Shown: positions 50,974-60,083, counted from the stretch's first letter. The stretch: DNA of 64,000 bases from an uncultured bacterium (GCA_905216025.1 CAJMSE010000015.1:23678-87677); one strand, 5' to 3'. Notes: generated from the letters alone by a model not told the origin. Numbers and translations: made by a program.

Positions 50974-52808
50974 TTGATGGCCGCGTCAAATTGCTTCGCG
51001 TTCACGGCGTAGCCGGTAACCGGATTGAGGGCGGCATCGGTCACTTCGAGGCTTCCGTCGGCCGTCTTCTCCAGTATGGTGTCGCCGCCGGCGATGAAGG
51101 CGTAGTTCAACTCGCTGCCCACGACGTGCCAGCTGCGGTCGCAACTGTCGCTGAGCAGGTGGCCCATGCTGTAGTCCTGCACCGGACTGGTCACCCCGAG
51201 AGCACGGCTCATCAGCGTCGGCACGATGTCGTAGTGGGTCGTGCGGTATGTGCGGCGGCCGGGCTTCGTGGCTCCGTCGCCGGGGAAGTGGCAGATGAGG
51301 GGCACGCCGACCTGCCACTTGGAGAAGTTGCCGTTGTGGCCCTAGAAGTTCTTATGGTTCTCGTTGAACTCCTGTCCGTGGTCGCCGGATATCATGACGA
51401 TGGTGTTGCGGTCTGCTCCCATCTCCTCCAGCGCCGCCAGCACCTCACCCACCAGCTTGTCCACCTCGTAGCAGCAGTGGCGGTAGAGGTTGAAGAAGGG
51501 TGTCGGGTCGGCATCGTTGTCCAGCACGGTGTAGTCGGCATAGGTCCATGTGGGCTTGAAGCGCGTCAGCTTCTCCTTGGGCAGCGAGAAACTGTGCGGC
51601 AGGTCGTAAAACAGGAACGAGAAGAACGGACGGTCCTGCCCAGCATTCTTCTTCAGGTCGCTGATGAAGTCGGCGGTAAGCCGGCGGTCGCGGTCGTAGA
51701 CGGTCTTGCCCTCCGTGCGCACGTTGAGGCCGGGAATGCGGTGGAACACGACGCGGTCGAAGGGCGGCCCTACGAGGTCGGCACCGGGATAGGCCTGACA
51801 CCGGTAGCCCTGCGCCAGGAGCTGGTCGATGAGCAGCGGACTGACCTTGCCCGACTCGAAGACGTCCCAGTAGTATGACGACACGGAGAAGAACAGGCCG
51901 AAGATGGAGCTGCGCGTGCCGTTGCTGCAACTGAAATGGTTGTCGTACCACTCGTTTTCGGTGGCATAGCGGTATACGGCAGGCATTGTCTCCGCCGTGA
52001 GCGAGCGCTTGTTCCACGAGTCGAGCAGTATAAGGACGATATTGGGACGCGGCGCATCCTTATCGACCGTCAGCGGATGGAGCGGGTAGACCACATCACC
52101 CTGCGCCGTGCCTATCGCTGCACCGCCGGCACCGGCACCGCTTGGCGGGGTGAACCCGAGGTTGAACATCAGGCCGGTGGACGTCGTGGGGAAGTAATAG
52201 GGTATGAGGCGGCGGCTCTTTATCACCGACGGCTTCTGCATGAACGCCGCATAGATATGATATACATGGGCGAAGAGGGTGCTGCCCACGAGCAGCCCGC
52301 AGACGACGGCCACCACGCGGCCGGTGCACCGGGCTCTCAGGCGCGTCGCAGCCACAGCCAGCAAGACGCAGACGGCTACGAGCAGGGCGAACACGGCGCC
52401 CTCTTTCAGATAGAGACTGCTGTCGAAGACGAAGATGTCGCCGGCCGCGGGAGACATCAGCATGTTGACGACGAAGCCGTTGATGTGGAACCGGTAGATG
52501 TCATAGACCTGCATATTGACGAACAGCAGCAGGGATATTATGACCACGGCCGTGGTCATAACGGCGGCGCCGGCGCGCCGCCATCCGGCAACGCCGAAGG
52601 GCAGGAAGAGCAGAAACGCAATCAGCGCCAACGTGGCACCGTGCGAGAGGCACGACGCGACGAAGAAGCACCAGCCTCCGAAGTCCATAACCTCCAGCGC
52701 CGTACTGCCCTTGATATACAGCATCAGCTGCAAGGCGAACAGCAGCGCCGACATTGCGAAATAGAGAAATCCCACTTTCATGCTTTCCTTGATACGCTTC
52801 TTGTCCAT
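50949..52808 (-). pseudogene. LTA-synthase-like membrane sulfatase, broken by an in-frame amber codon
   Basis: About 619 codons from the ATG at 52808. Five N-terminal membrane helices are followed by an alkaline-phosphatase/sulfatase-fold domain: VLILLDSWNKRSLT (metal and nucleophile region), NHFSCSNGTRSSIFG with the catalytic Thr, and MISGDHGQEFNE. A TAG at 51342-51344 stops the frame after NENHKNF. The same frame continues GHNGNFSKWQVGVPLICHFPGDG to the normal end at 50949. Homologues that I recall have Trp in this spot (FWGH), so TGG to TAG is the simplest cause. Such proteins add phosphoglycerol or phosphoethanolamine to glycans or lipids. The protein would lack its C-terminal 130 residues unless the stop is read through or is a sequencing error. 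Confidence 0.85.
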
Positions 52809-52868
52809 AAGTATCCGTGTCTTTATGCCTATCTTTATTGTCTTTGCCGTCATTCCGTATGACGGATG

Positions 52869-52902
52869 CAAAAGTAATGCTTTATTTCCGGATAGCGGCA
52901 AA
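52869..52902 (-). promoter_or_regulatory. Promoter of the sulfatase gene
   Basis: Minus strand TTTG at 52899-52902, 22 bp, TACTTTTG at 52869-52876. It supports the ATG at 52808 over the longer upstream frame to 53162, which runs through repeats. Confidence 0.65.
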
Positions 52903-53025
52903 CATCCCGTAGATTTTTTATTACATGGCTGCGGGAATATGCAGGGATACAGGCGTTTCATCATCCCGCTGCCAGATAATCTCCTGCCAGGCTCCCGAAG
53001 CCACTTCGCATGCCTCCCGTTATGC

Positions 53026-53170
53026 TTTTGACAGCTCTCAAAAGCACTTAGCCCAGCGCTCAAAAACACTTTTGATAGCTGGCACAAACGCATTTGGAAG
53101 CGGGCAGCACACATCGGCGGGCAACCAATCGCACCGTCAAACCCTGCCCGCAGCACCGTCAAAACGGCTC
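53026..53170 (-). repeat. Array of degenerate 22-bp units, copy 3 (inverted)
   Basis: On the minus strand it reads AAATGCGTTTGTGCCAGCT, AAAAGTGTTTTTGAGCGCT, TAAGTGCTTTTGAGAGCT and AAAAGC. TTGCCCGCC and TGACGGTGC-type units precede these, the same order as copies 1 and 2. It lies upstream of the sulfatase gene. Confidence 0.7.
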
Positions 53171-53210
53171 CGTCGCACCATCAGGAGCAGCCCGAGAGCC
53201 ACGCCACGCC

Positions 53211-53341
53211 TTGCTTCTCGATTTCCTGCGTCTTGCTTTCTGATTTCCTTTGCCTTGCTTTCGGATTTCCTGCACCCCTCCTTTGGATTTCCTGCACCTT
53301 GTTTTCGGATTCCCTGCGCCCTCCTTTGAATATCCTGAGCC
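53211..53341 (+). repeat. Six-unit tandem array of about 22 bp
   Basis: Units beginning TTGCTTTC(G/T)GATTTCCTGC or TCCTTTG(G/A)AT(T/A)TCCTG repeat about six times with small length changes (20-24 bp). The last unit is also found inverted on the far side of the 53.3-kb inverted repeat (53535-53560). Confidence 0.7.
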
Positions 53342-53564
53342 TTGTAGGGCCCTATTCTTGTATTTGGCCGCAGCCCGTAAGGGCTAACACAACGACAATG
53401 CAGAAAGCCTTATACATTTTTATATCAATACCCTCAAGCCATATAATTTCGTTCTATCAATTCTATAATCATAAACCTATGACACAGGTTAGCCCTTACG
53501 GGCTGCGGCCAAATACAAGAATAGGGCCCTACAAGGCTCAGGATATTCAAAGGAAGGGCGCAGG
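53313..53564. repeat. Dispersed inverted-repeat element, copy B, with 76-bp arms
   Basis: Arms 53313-53388 and 53488-53564 are inverted copies with a single-base indel as the only difference. The inner 45 bp match the arms of copies A and C (GTAGGGCC...CCGCAGCCCGTAAGGGCTAA). The outer 30 bp contain the last tandem 22-bp unit. A 99-bp AT-rich centre holds no frame of interest. The arms could form a cruciform or allow inversion of the centre. Confidence 0.85.
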
Positions 53565-53680
53565 AAAACCAAAGGAAAAATTCAGAATATACGAAAGTGA
53601 TGGGGCAGGAATGGCTTTGCCGAAATGCCGCCGGATAACACCCGCGCGCCACGCGCAGCAAAATAACTACAATATGCAAG

Positions 53681-53707
53681 CAAATTGGCGGATTATCCGT
53701 CAATTTG
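53681..53707 (+). promoter_or_regulatory. 27-bp palindrome upstream of ddh
   Basis: CAAATTG-G-CGGATTATCCG-T-CAATTTG is symmetrical around one central T, except for the G/T pair. It lies 64 bp before the ddh -7 element (53772). The core GGCGGATTAT also occurs in the alaS terminator. Confidence 0.55.
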
Positions 53708-53771
53708 AAATGAAGCAGCAGTTTTCTATATTTTTAAGCCCCGCGATTTCTCTTATTTACTGCAAATGATG

Positions 53772-53779
53772 TATTTTTG
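53772..53779 (+). promoter_or_regulatory. -7 element of ddh
   Basis: TATTTTTG fits TAnnTTTG and lies about 77 bp before the ddh ATG. No consensus -33 was seen. Confidence 0.5.
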
Positions 53780-53855
53780 CATGTGCAAACATTGCCCGGC
53801 AGCAACCAAGCGCAGGAAAGACAACTAACGACAACAAAACATCAAACAACAGGAT

Positions 53856-54755
53856 ATGAAAAAAATAAGAGCAGCCGTAGTCGGTTACGGCAACATCGGA
53901 CGGTACACAGTGCAGGCCATCGAGGCTTCGGAAGATTTTGAACTGGCAGGCGTGGTGCGCCGCAACGGTGCGGAGGGCAAGCCCGCCGAACTGGAAAGAT
54001 ATGAGGTGGTGAAGGACATCACCGAGCTGAAAGACGTTGACGTGGCCATCCTCGCCACCCCGACACGCAGCTGCGAAGAATACGCAAAGAAGATTCTGCC
54101 GCTCGGCATCAACACCGTGGACAGCTTCGACATACACACCGGCATCGTGGAATACCGCAAGAACCTGATGGAGGTATGCCGCGATCACGGCACGGTGGCC
54201 GTCATCGCCGCCGGATGGGACCCGGGGTCTGACTCCATCGTGCGCACACTGATGCAGAGCCTCGCCCCGAAGGGACTGTCGTATACCAACTTCGGTCCTG
54301 GAATGTCGATGGGCCACAGCGTATGCGTGCGCTCGAAAGCCGGCGTGAAGAACGCCCTCTCCATGACGATACCCCTCGGCGAGGGCATACACCGCCGCAT
54401 GGTATACGTGGAACTTGAAGACGGAGCAAGCCTCGAAGAGGTCACCAAGGCCATCAAGGCCGACCCCTACTTCGCCAACGATGAGACCCACGTGTTCGCA
54501 GTGGAGTCGGTAGACGCCGTGCGCGACATGGGACACGGCGTGCACCTCGTGCGCAAGGGAGTCAGCGGACAGACACACAACCAGCACTTCGAGTTCAACA
54601 TGTCAATCAACAACCCCGCACTGACGGCCCAGGTGCTCGTCAACGTGGCACGCGCATCGCTGCGCCAGCAGCCCGGATGCTACACGATGATTGAGCTGCC
54701 GGTGGTAGACATGCTGCCCGGAGAGCGCGAAGACCTCATAGCACACCTCGTATAA
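53856..54755 (+). CDS. ddh: meso-Diaminopimelate dehydrogenase
   Basis: 299 residues. Reductive amination of tetrahydrodipicolinate to meso-DAP in one step (peptidoglycan and lysine precursor). NADPH-binding AAVVGYGNIGRYTVQAIE at the N-terminus, DSFDIH, AAGWDPGSDSIVRTL, NFGPGMSMGHSV and HRRMVYVE are the family's conserved pieces. Full length. It is separated from the GH127 gene by a hairpin, so it is a single-gene unit. Confidence 0.96.
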   Translation: MKKIRAAVVGYGNIGRYTVQAIEASEDFELAGVVRRNGAEGKPAELERYEVVKDITELKDVDVAILATPTRSCEEYAKKILPLGINTVDSFDIHTGIVEYRKNLMEVCRDHGTVAVIAAGWDPGSDSIVRTLMQSLAPKGLSYTNFGPGMSMGHSVCVRSKAGVKNALSMTIPLGEGIHRRMVYVELEDGASLEEVTKAIKADPYFANDETHVFAVESVDAVRDMGHGVHLVRKGVSGQTHNQHFEFNMSINNPALTAQVLVNVARASLRQQPGCYTMIELPVVDMLPGEREDLIAHLV

Positions 54756-54778
54756 ACAGCAGAAAATAAAAGTTCAGA

Positions 54779-54820
54779 GAGCTCTGAGAGCTCCGGTTTT
54801 CGGAGAGCTCAGAGCCCTTT
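54779..54820 (+). terminator. ddh terminator
   Basis: About 17 bp of near-perfect stem, GAGCTCTGAGAGCTCCG against CGGAGAGCTCAGAGCCC with a TTTT loop, ending in CCCTTT, 24 bp after the ddh stop. Confidence 0.75.
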
Positions 54821-54867
54821 GAGTTCTCGGATAACTCTCATTACTCACAAAAAAACTTCACAACCTA

Positions 54868-56901
54868 ATGAAAAGAAGCATCATCCTATCGGCGGCAGCA
54901 GCATTCATCACTGCCGCCCCGGCACAGACCGTCGGCTACGGCTATCCCCACACGCCCGTGGCATTCACCTCAGTGAAGATAACCCCCAACTCCTTCTGGG
55001 GCGACCGCATCAAGGCCGCCCGCGAGACAACCATCCCGCTGGCCTTCAGCAAGTGCGAGAGCGAGGGGCGCTACGCCAACTTCGCCAAGGCGGCACACCC
55101 GAGCGACACCTACGACGTGGGCTCGTTCATGGGCTTCTCCTTCGACGACACCGACGTATACAAGACCATCGAGGGCGCAAGCTACCTGCTCCAGACCTAT
55201 CCCGACAAGCGGATGGTGCAGTATATAGACAGCGTACTCGACATCGTGGCCGCGGCGCAGGAGCCCGACGGCTACCTCTACACCGCACGCACCATCAACC
55301 CGAAGAAGCCCCACCCGTGGGCCGGCAAGCGACGCTGGGAGGCCGTGGAGAACCTGAGCCACGAGCTCTACAACCTCGGCCACATGGCCGACGCCGCCTG
55401 CGCACACTATCAGGCCACGGGCAGCACCAAGTTTCTCGACATCGCCAGGCGCTACGCCAAGTGCGTGATACGCGAGGTAGGCCCCGGAGAGGGACAGGCA
55501 TGCGTGGTGCCCGGCCATCAGATTGCCGAGATGGCGCTCGCCCGCATGTATGTGCTCACCGGTGACAGGAGCCATCTCGACGAGGCCAAGTTCTTCCTCG
55601 ACATGCGCGGACGCACCAGCCGCAAGAACGCCTACAGCCAGAGCCACAAGCCCGTCACCGAACAGTACGAGGCCGTGGGCCATGCCGTACGCGCCGGATA
55701 CATGTATGCGGGAATGGCCGACGTGGCCGCACTCACCGGCGACAGCTCATACATCAAGGCCATCGACCGCATCTGCGACAACATCATAGGCCGGAAATAC
55801 TATCTGACGGGAGGCGTGGGCGCGCGCCATGCCGGCGAGGCGTTCGGCGCCAACTACGAGTTGCCCAACCTCACGGCCTACAACGAGACGTGCGCGGCCA
55901 TCTCTATGGTATACCTCTTCCAGCGTATGTTCCTTTTCCGCGGGGAGAGTAGGTATATCGACTGCCTCGAACGTACTTTATATAACGGGGTGATAAGCGG
56001 CATGTCGGTAGACGGCGGACGCTTCTTCTATCCCAACCCGCTGGCATCCGACGGCCGGTATGCCTTCAACGCCGACGGCAACACCACGCGGCAGCCATGG
56101 TTCGGCTGCGCCTGCTGCCCGAGCAACATAAGCCGCTTCATACCGTCGCTGCCCGGATACATCTACGCCGTGAAGGGAGACTGCCTCTACGTCAACCTCT
56201 TCGCAGCCAACACGGCCACGGTGAAGGTTGCCGGACGCGACGTCACGCTGCAGCAGGAGACGCAGTATCCGTGGGACGGAGACATCGCCATCCGCGTATT
56301 GAAAAACCGCGGCAAGGCATTCACCATGAAAGTGCGCATCCCCGGATGGGTGCGCGGGCAGGTGGTGCCAAGCGACCTCTACAGCTACGCCGACGGAGTG
56401 CAGACGGGATACTCGGTCACCGTCAACGGAGAGAAGGCCGACGGCACGCTCACGGCAGACGGATACATGACTGTCAGCCGCAAATGGAAGCGGGGCGACG
56501 TGGTGCGCGTGCACTTCGACATGCAGCCGCGCACGGTGACGGCCAACGCGAAGGTGGCCGACGACCGGGGCAAGATTGCCGTGGAGCGCGGCCCGCTGGT
56601 ATACTGCGCCGAGCAGGCGGACAACGCCGGCTTCAACAGTCACCACGTGCTGCTCAGCCGCAAGCCGCAATTCACCGTGAACCGTGACTACAAGATAGTG
56701 AACACGGAGAACGGCGGGCAGGCTTTCGGCGTGACGGCAATCACGGTGGACAACGCGCAGGAGGCCGCAATAGCCGACGACGGCACGCTGACAGCCAGGG
56801 ACGTGAGGCTGACGCTCATCCCATACTACGCATGGAACCACCGCGGGGCGGGATACATGGACGTGTGGATGGCCAAGGACTTCGACGGACTGGCGAAGTG
56901 A
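54868..56901 (+). CDS. GH127 beta-L-arabinofuranosidase
   Basis: 677 residues with a signal peptide (MKRSIILSAAAAFITAAPAQ). Family GH127 releases L-arabinofuranose from beta-linked arabinans, as on hydroxyproline-rich plant glycoproteins and pectin side chains. The zinc and catalytic residues align with the characterised HypBA1: GEAFG with Glu324 (acid/base), NETC with Glu340 and Cys342, and CCPSN with Cys416 (nucleophile) and Cys417. An (alpha/alpha)6 barrel (about 40-420) is followed by two beta-sandwich domains. The GH30 gene follows 39 bp later. Confidence 0.93.
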   Translation: MKRSIILSAAAAFITAAPAQTVGYGYPHTPVAFTSVKITPNSFWGDRIKAARETTIPLAFSKCESEGRYANFAKAAHPSDTYDVGSFMGFSFDDTDVYKTIEGASYLLQTYPDKRMVQYIDSVLDIVAAAQEPDGYLYTARTINPKKPHPWAGKRRWEAVENLSHELYNLGHMADAACAHYQATGSTKFLDIARRYAKCVIREVGPGEGQACVVPGHQIAEMALARMYVLTGDRSHLDEAKFFLDMRGRTSRKNAYSQSHKPVTEQYEAVGHAVRAGYMYAGMADVAALTGDSSYIKAIDRICDNIIGRKYYLTGGVGARHAGEAFGANYELPNLTAYNETCAAISMVYLFQRMFLFRGESRYIDCLERTLYNGVISGMSVDGGRFFYPNPLASDGRYAFNADGNTTRQPWFGCACCPSNISRFIPSLPGYIYAVKGDCLYVNLFAANTATVKVAGRDVTLQQETQYPWDGDIAIRVLKNRGKAFTMKVRIPGWVRGQVVPSDLYSYADGVQTGYSVTVNGEKADGTLTADGYMTVSRKWKRGDVVRVHFDMQPRTVTANAKVADDRGKIAVERGPLVYCAEQADNAGFNSHHVLLSRKPQFTVNRDYKIVNTENGGQAFGVTAITVDNAQEAAIADDGTLTARDVRLTLIPYYAWNHRGAGYMDVWMAKDFDGLAK

Positions 56902-56940
56902 CGGAAGCGGACAACATAACATATAAAAAGAAAAGGAACA

Positions 56941-58440
56941 ATGAACAGAAAGAAGACCATCATCTCTTTAGCGATGGCCGCGGCGGCAACCGCAGCCACG
57001 GCACAGACTTTCAACGCAGTGACAAGCCAGGACAACAGCTTCTGGCGGCAGTCTAAGACAGCCCTGCAGGCCAAGGCGGCCGCCACGCCGGCACTCACCG
57101 TCAGCGGAAACGAGCAGGGCGTGGAGTTCAAGGCGTGGGGCACGTGCTTCAACGAACTCGACTGGGACGCGCTAAACATGCTCGGACGGAATGAGCAGGA
57201 AGAGATAATGGGCAACATATTCGCACCGGGCGGCGACCTGCGCTTCACCCGCGGACGCCTCTCGATGAACGCCAACGACTACTCGCGCTCGTGGTACTCG
57301 TGCAGCGACGTGCCGGGCGACTTCGAACTGCGCTACTTCAACATCGAGCGCGACAAGCGGAACATCATCCCCCTGATGCGCGCCGCCATGAAATACAATC
57401 CCAAGATGACGTTCTGGATGTCGCCGTGGTGCCCGCCGGCATGGATGAAGATAAACAACGACTACCCCGTGCGCAGCGACAGGCTAAACAAGCTCGACCC
57501 GCGCACCGACTACCTGCTCTTCGGAAACGCCGGCGACATTGACCCGAAGGAGGTCGAGATGGCCGGACAGCAGAAAGGAAAGTTCCCCGCAAAGCTGGCC
57601 ACGACGAACTTCATGATTCAGGATCCGCGATATCTGCAGACCTATGCCAACATGTTCTGCCGCTTCATAGACCTCTACAAGGAGCAGGGGATAACGATAG
57701 ACATGGTGATGTATCAGAACGAGGCCTACTCATACACGCCCTACCCGGGATGCGCATGGACGGCCGAGGGCACCATCGTATTCAACCGCGACTACCTCGC
57801 ACCCACCCTGCGCAAGCTGCACCCGGAGGTGAAGCTCTATCTCGGCACGTTCAACACCAACCGCCTCGACTATGTGGACCGTATCGTCAGCAACCTGCAG
57901 GATAAGGTCGAGGGCCTCGGATTCCAGTGGGAAGGCCGCGAGAACCTGACCGACATGCGCCGTAAGTACCCGCACCTGAAGCTGGTGTCTACCGAGAGCG
58001 AGTGCGGCAACGGCTCGATGGACTGGAAGGCGGGCGAGCACACCTTCATGCTGCTCGGCGACTACATCGGCAAGGGCTGCGAGGAATACTACATCTGGAA
58101 CTTCATCCTGGCCGACAACGGCATCAGCCCGTGGGGATGGCGGCAGAACGCACTCGTGCAGGTCGACTCGAAGACACGCCGCCACCGCTACACTCCCGAA
58201 TACTATGCCGTAAAGCACTTCTCGAACGTCGTGGCCCCGGGCAGCCGCATGGTGGCCTACAAGGAGCCGGCAGCCAACGGCGGCGTGCCCGTCATCGTCT
58301 TCGTGACGCCCAAGAACAAGCGCATCGTGATAGCCGGAAACTTCGGCGACGACGAGAAAACCCTCACCGTGCAACTGGGCAAGCGCTATCTCAACACCAC
58401 GCTGAAGCCCCACTCGTTCAACACGTTTGCAGAAAAGTAG
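56941..58440 (+). CDS. GH30-family glycoside hydrolase (compact form)
   Basis: 499 residues with a signal peptide (MNRKKTIISLAMAAAATAATA). TIM-barrel plus beta-sandwich as in GH30: acid/base Glu261 in MYQNEAYS and nucleophile Glu352 in STESECGNG, with the strand-end text FWMSPWCPPAWMK and WNFILADNG. The subfamily is not certain by eye; glucosylceramidase-like and beta-1,6-glucanase-like forms share these motifs. Directly after the GH127 gene, so it probably acts on the same glycan. It ends in HSFNTFAEK without the sorting tail of the first GH30. Confidence 0.92.
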   Translation: MNRKKTIISLAMAAAATAATAQTFNAVTSQDNSFWRQSKTALQAKAAATPALTVSGNEQGVEFKAWGTCFNELDWDALNMLGRNEQEEIMGNIFAPGGDLRFTRGRLSMNANDYSRSWYSCSDVPGDFELRYFNIERDKRNIIPLMRAAMKYNPKMTFWMSPWCPPAWMKINNDYPVRSDRLNKLDPRTDYLLFGNAGDIDPKEVEMAGQQKGKFPAKLATTNFMIQDPRYLQTYANMFCRFIDLYKEQGITIDMVMYQNEAYSYTPYPGCAWTAEGTIVFNRDYLAPTLRKLHPEVKLYLGTFNTNRLDYVDRIVSNLQDKVEGLGFQWEGRENLTDMRRKYPHLKLVSTESECGNGSMDWKAGEHTFMLLGDYIGKGCEEYYIWNFILADNGISPWGWRQNALVQVDSKTRRHRYTPEYYAVKHFSNVVAPGSRMVAYKEPAANGGVPVIVFVTPKNKRIVIAGNFGDDEKTLTVQLGKRYLNTTLKPHSFNTFAEK

Positions 58441-58541
58441 AGACATAGCTTGTCTTTGTCCGGCATACCCCATCAGCCGTAGGGGAATAGCTTCTCTATG
58501 TCCAACTCCCGAGCGGTCTGACCCGCCGATAAAAACACGTA

Positions 58542-58593
58542 AATCCGGCATCGCCGCCTATACATTATTATATATAGGCGGCGATGCCGGATT
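58542..58593. terminator. Bidirectional terminator between GH30 and DUF4143
   Basis: Perfect 21-bp inverted repeat (58542-58562 and 58573-58593) with a 10-base loop; the right arm overlaps the DUF4143 stop codon and is followed by ATTTTC on the plus side. The upstream stretch 58441-58530 contains a diverged TTGTCTTTGTCCG piece of the dispersed repeat. Confidence 0.8.
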
Positions 58594-59932
58594 ATTTTCT
58601 CCCGGCAAGAAACCTCTTAAGCAGGAACACCAAGAAATACGGGAATGTATAGAAACGACCGTTGAAGCCGATATTCCGGTTTCCAAACTTAACCCCGAAC
58701 TTCACATCCGGATACCTGTCACCCTTCAGCAGATTGTTCAGCGAAGGCGTGGCACCATCATTTGCCTTCACCTCCACGGGCACAAGCGAACCGGCATCCC
58801 TCACGAAAAAATCCATCTCGAGAGCCGGTTTGTCGCTGTTGTAATAGTAAAGCCGGTATCCCTGCTTCACCAGCATGTCGCCCACGATATTCTCATATAT
58901 GGCCCCTTTATATGTGCCGAGATTCCTGTTTGCCCTCAAATCCTCCTGAGCCTCATCGTCAAGCGAGGCGATGAGCAGGCCTGTATCTTTGAAATAAATC
59001 TTATAGAGCTTGGGATCATAGTTGCCTTTGAGAGGCAACTCCGGCCGGTTCATGCAATAGCACACGTTGACAACACCGGCATCTGCAAGCCACTCCACAC
59101 AACCGGCATAATCCCTGTTGCGCGCATTCCTCGCTATCTTGGTTATCTGAAACCGCTTGTTCTCCTTCGCAAGAAAAACAGAAATATGGTTATACAAGGC
59201 TTTAACCTTCGCCTTGTCCAGCCCGGCAACGTACTTCGTGATATCCTCCTCATAGTCTTTCAACAGCTGCTTCTGTATCCCCAACGTGCCGCTGAAGTTC
59301 TTGTTTCTGATATATGTTGCCACAACCTCCGGCATTCCGCCGATGACGGCGTAGTCGCGGAACAGCCCCGAGAGCACATCCATCTGCAAGTCGGAAAGGG
59401 GCTCAACGTCCAGCATGTGCCTGTAGAGGTCTTCGATGAAATCGTCCGTATAGCCTTTTGCCCAAAGAAACTCCTCGAAGTCCATCGAGTGCATCTCGTA
59501 GTCTTCCTTATATCCCACGCTGTTAGACTCTATCTCCCTGTAACTGATTCCCATTAGCGACCCCGAGCAAATGACGTCGAACCGCCCGTCCAGCTTGAAA
59601 AATTTTAAAGAGGTGGCGCAGTTAGGGCAAGCCTGAAGCTCGTCGAAGAAAAAGACAGTCTCCCCGGGAATAAACTCAAACTCAGGATTCAGCAACGAGA
59701 TATTCCTGAGTATGGCATCCACCTCAAACCCATCGTTGAAAATATCTCTGTACCGCGTCTGTTCTACAAAATTTATCTGAATGACACTTTTATAATTCTG
59801 AGCCGCGAACCACCCGATGGAACGCGTCTTCCCTATCTGACGCGCACCTTTGACAATGAGCGGCTTCCTGTCTGGATTGTTCTTCCACCCAGTCAGAAAC
59901 GCATCAATCTTCCTTCTCAGCAGTCTTTCCAT
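58592..59932 (-). CDS. AAA_14/DUF4143 ATPase
   Basis: 446 residues. N-terminal ATPase domain with Walker A GARQIGKT and Walker B TVFFFDELQ, then the DUF4143 domain with a PD-(D/E)XK-like ALEMDFFVRDAG...VPVEVKAN. The frame is open to 59980, but the ATG at 59932 gives the family start MERLLRRKIDAFL. A minus-strand TATATTTG at 59958-59965 is the -7 element, directly followed upstream by four 33-bp repeats. Function of this large family is unknown; it is often accessory and multi-copy. It is an intact relative of the pseudogene at 17.9 kb. Confidence 0.9.
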   Translation of the reverse strand: MERLLRRKIDAFLTGWKNNPDRKPLIVKGARQIGKTRSIGWFAAQNYKSVIQINFVEQTRYRDIFNDGFEVDAILRNISLLNPEFEFIPGETVFFFDELQACPNCATSLKFFKLDGRFDVICSGSLMGISYREIESNSVGYKEDYEMHSMDFEEFLWAKGYTDDFIEDLYRHMLDVEPLSDLQMDVLSGLFRDYAVIGGMPEVVATYIRNKNFSGTLGIQKQLLKDYEEDITKYVAGLDKAKVKALYNHISVFLAKENKRFQITKIARNARNRDYAGCVEWLADAGVVNVCYCMNRPELPLKGNYDPKLYKIYFKDTGLLIASLDDEAQEDLRANRNLGTYKGAIYENIVGDMLVKQGYRLYYYNSDKPALEMDFFVRDAGSLVPVEVKANDGATPSLNNLLKGDRYPDVKFGVKFGNRNIGFNGRFYTFPYFLVFLLKRFLAGRK

Positions 59933-59957
59933 ATCAACGATAATCTTTATCCACCTG

Positions 59958-59965
59958 CAAATATA
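59958..59965 (-). promoter_or_regulatory. -7 element of the DUF4143 gene
   Basis: TATATTTG on the minus strand, 25 bp before the ATG. The -33 region lies in the 33-bp repeat array and no separate -33 is recognisable. Confidence 0.6.
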
Positions 59966-59969
59966 GCGA

Positions 59970-60083
59970 TTTTCACACAATACGCACCATTTTTGAATCC
60001 ATTTTTCACATTTTCCCCACTATATTCATACCTGTTTTTCACATTTCCCCCTCCACTTACGCATTCATTTTTCACATTTTCCG
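59970..60083 (-). repeat. Four units at an exact 33-bp period over the DUF4143 promoter
   Basis: TTTTCACA at 59970, 60003, 60036 and 60069 (plus strand), spaced exactly 33 bp. In the last three it continues as TTTTCACATTT(T)CC; the sequences between are unlike each other. The first unit overlaps the -7/-33 spacer of the DUF4143 promoter, so this looks like an array of operator sites. Confidence 0.8.

Noticed and set aside
52809..53162. N-terminal extension of the sulfatase up to 53162
   Set aside because: The extension runs through a 22-bp repeat array and the likely promoter; the ATG at 52808 starts the membrane region.
59970..60083. CRISPR array
   Set aside because: Only 8-15 bp are conserved per 33-bp unit, there are four units, and no cas genes are near; promoter overlap favours operator sites.
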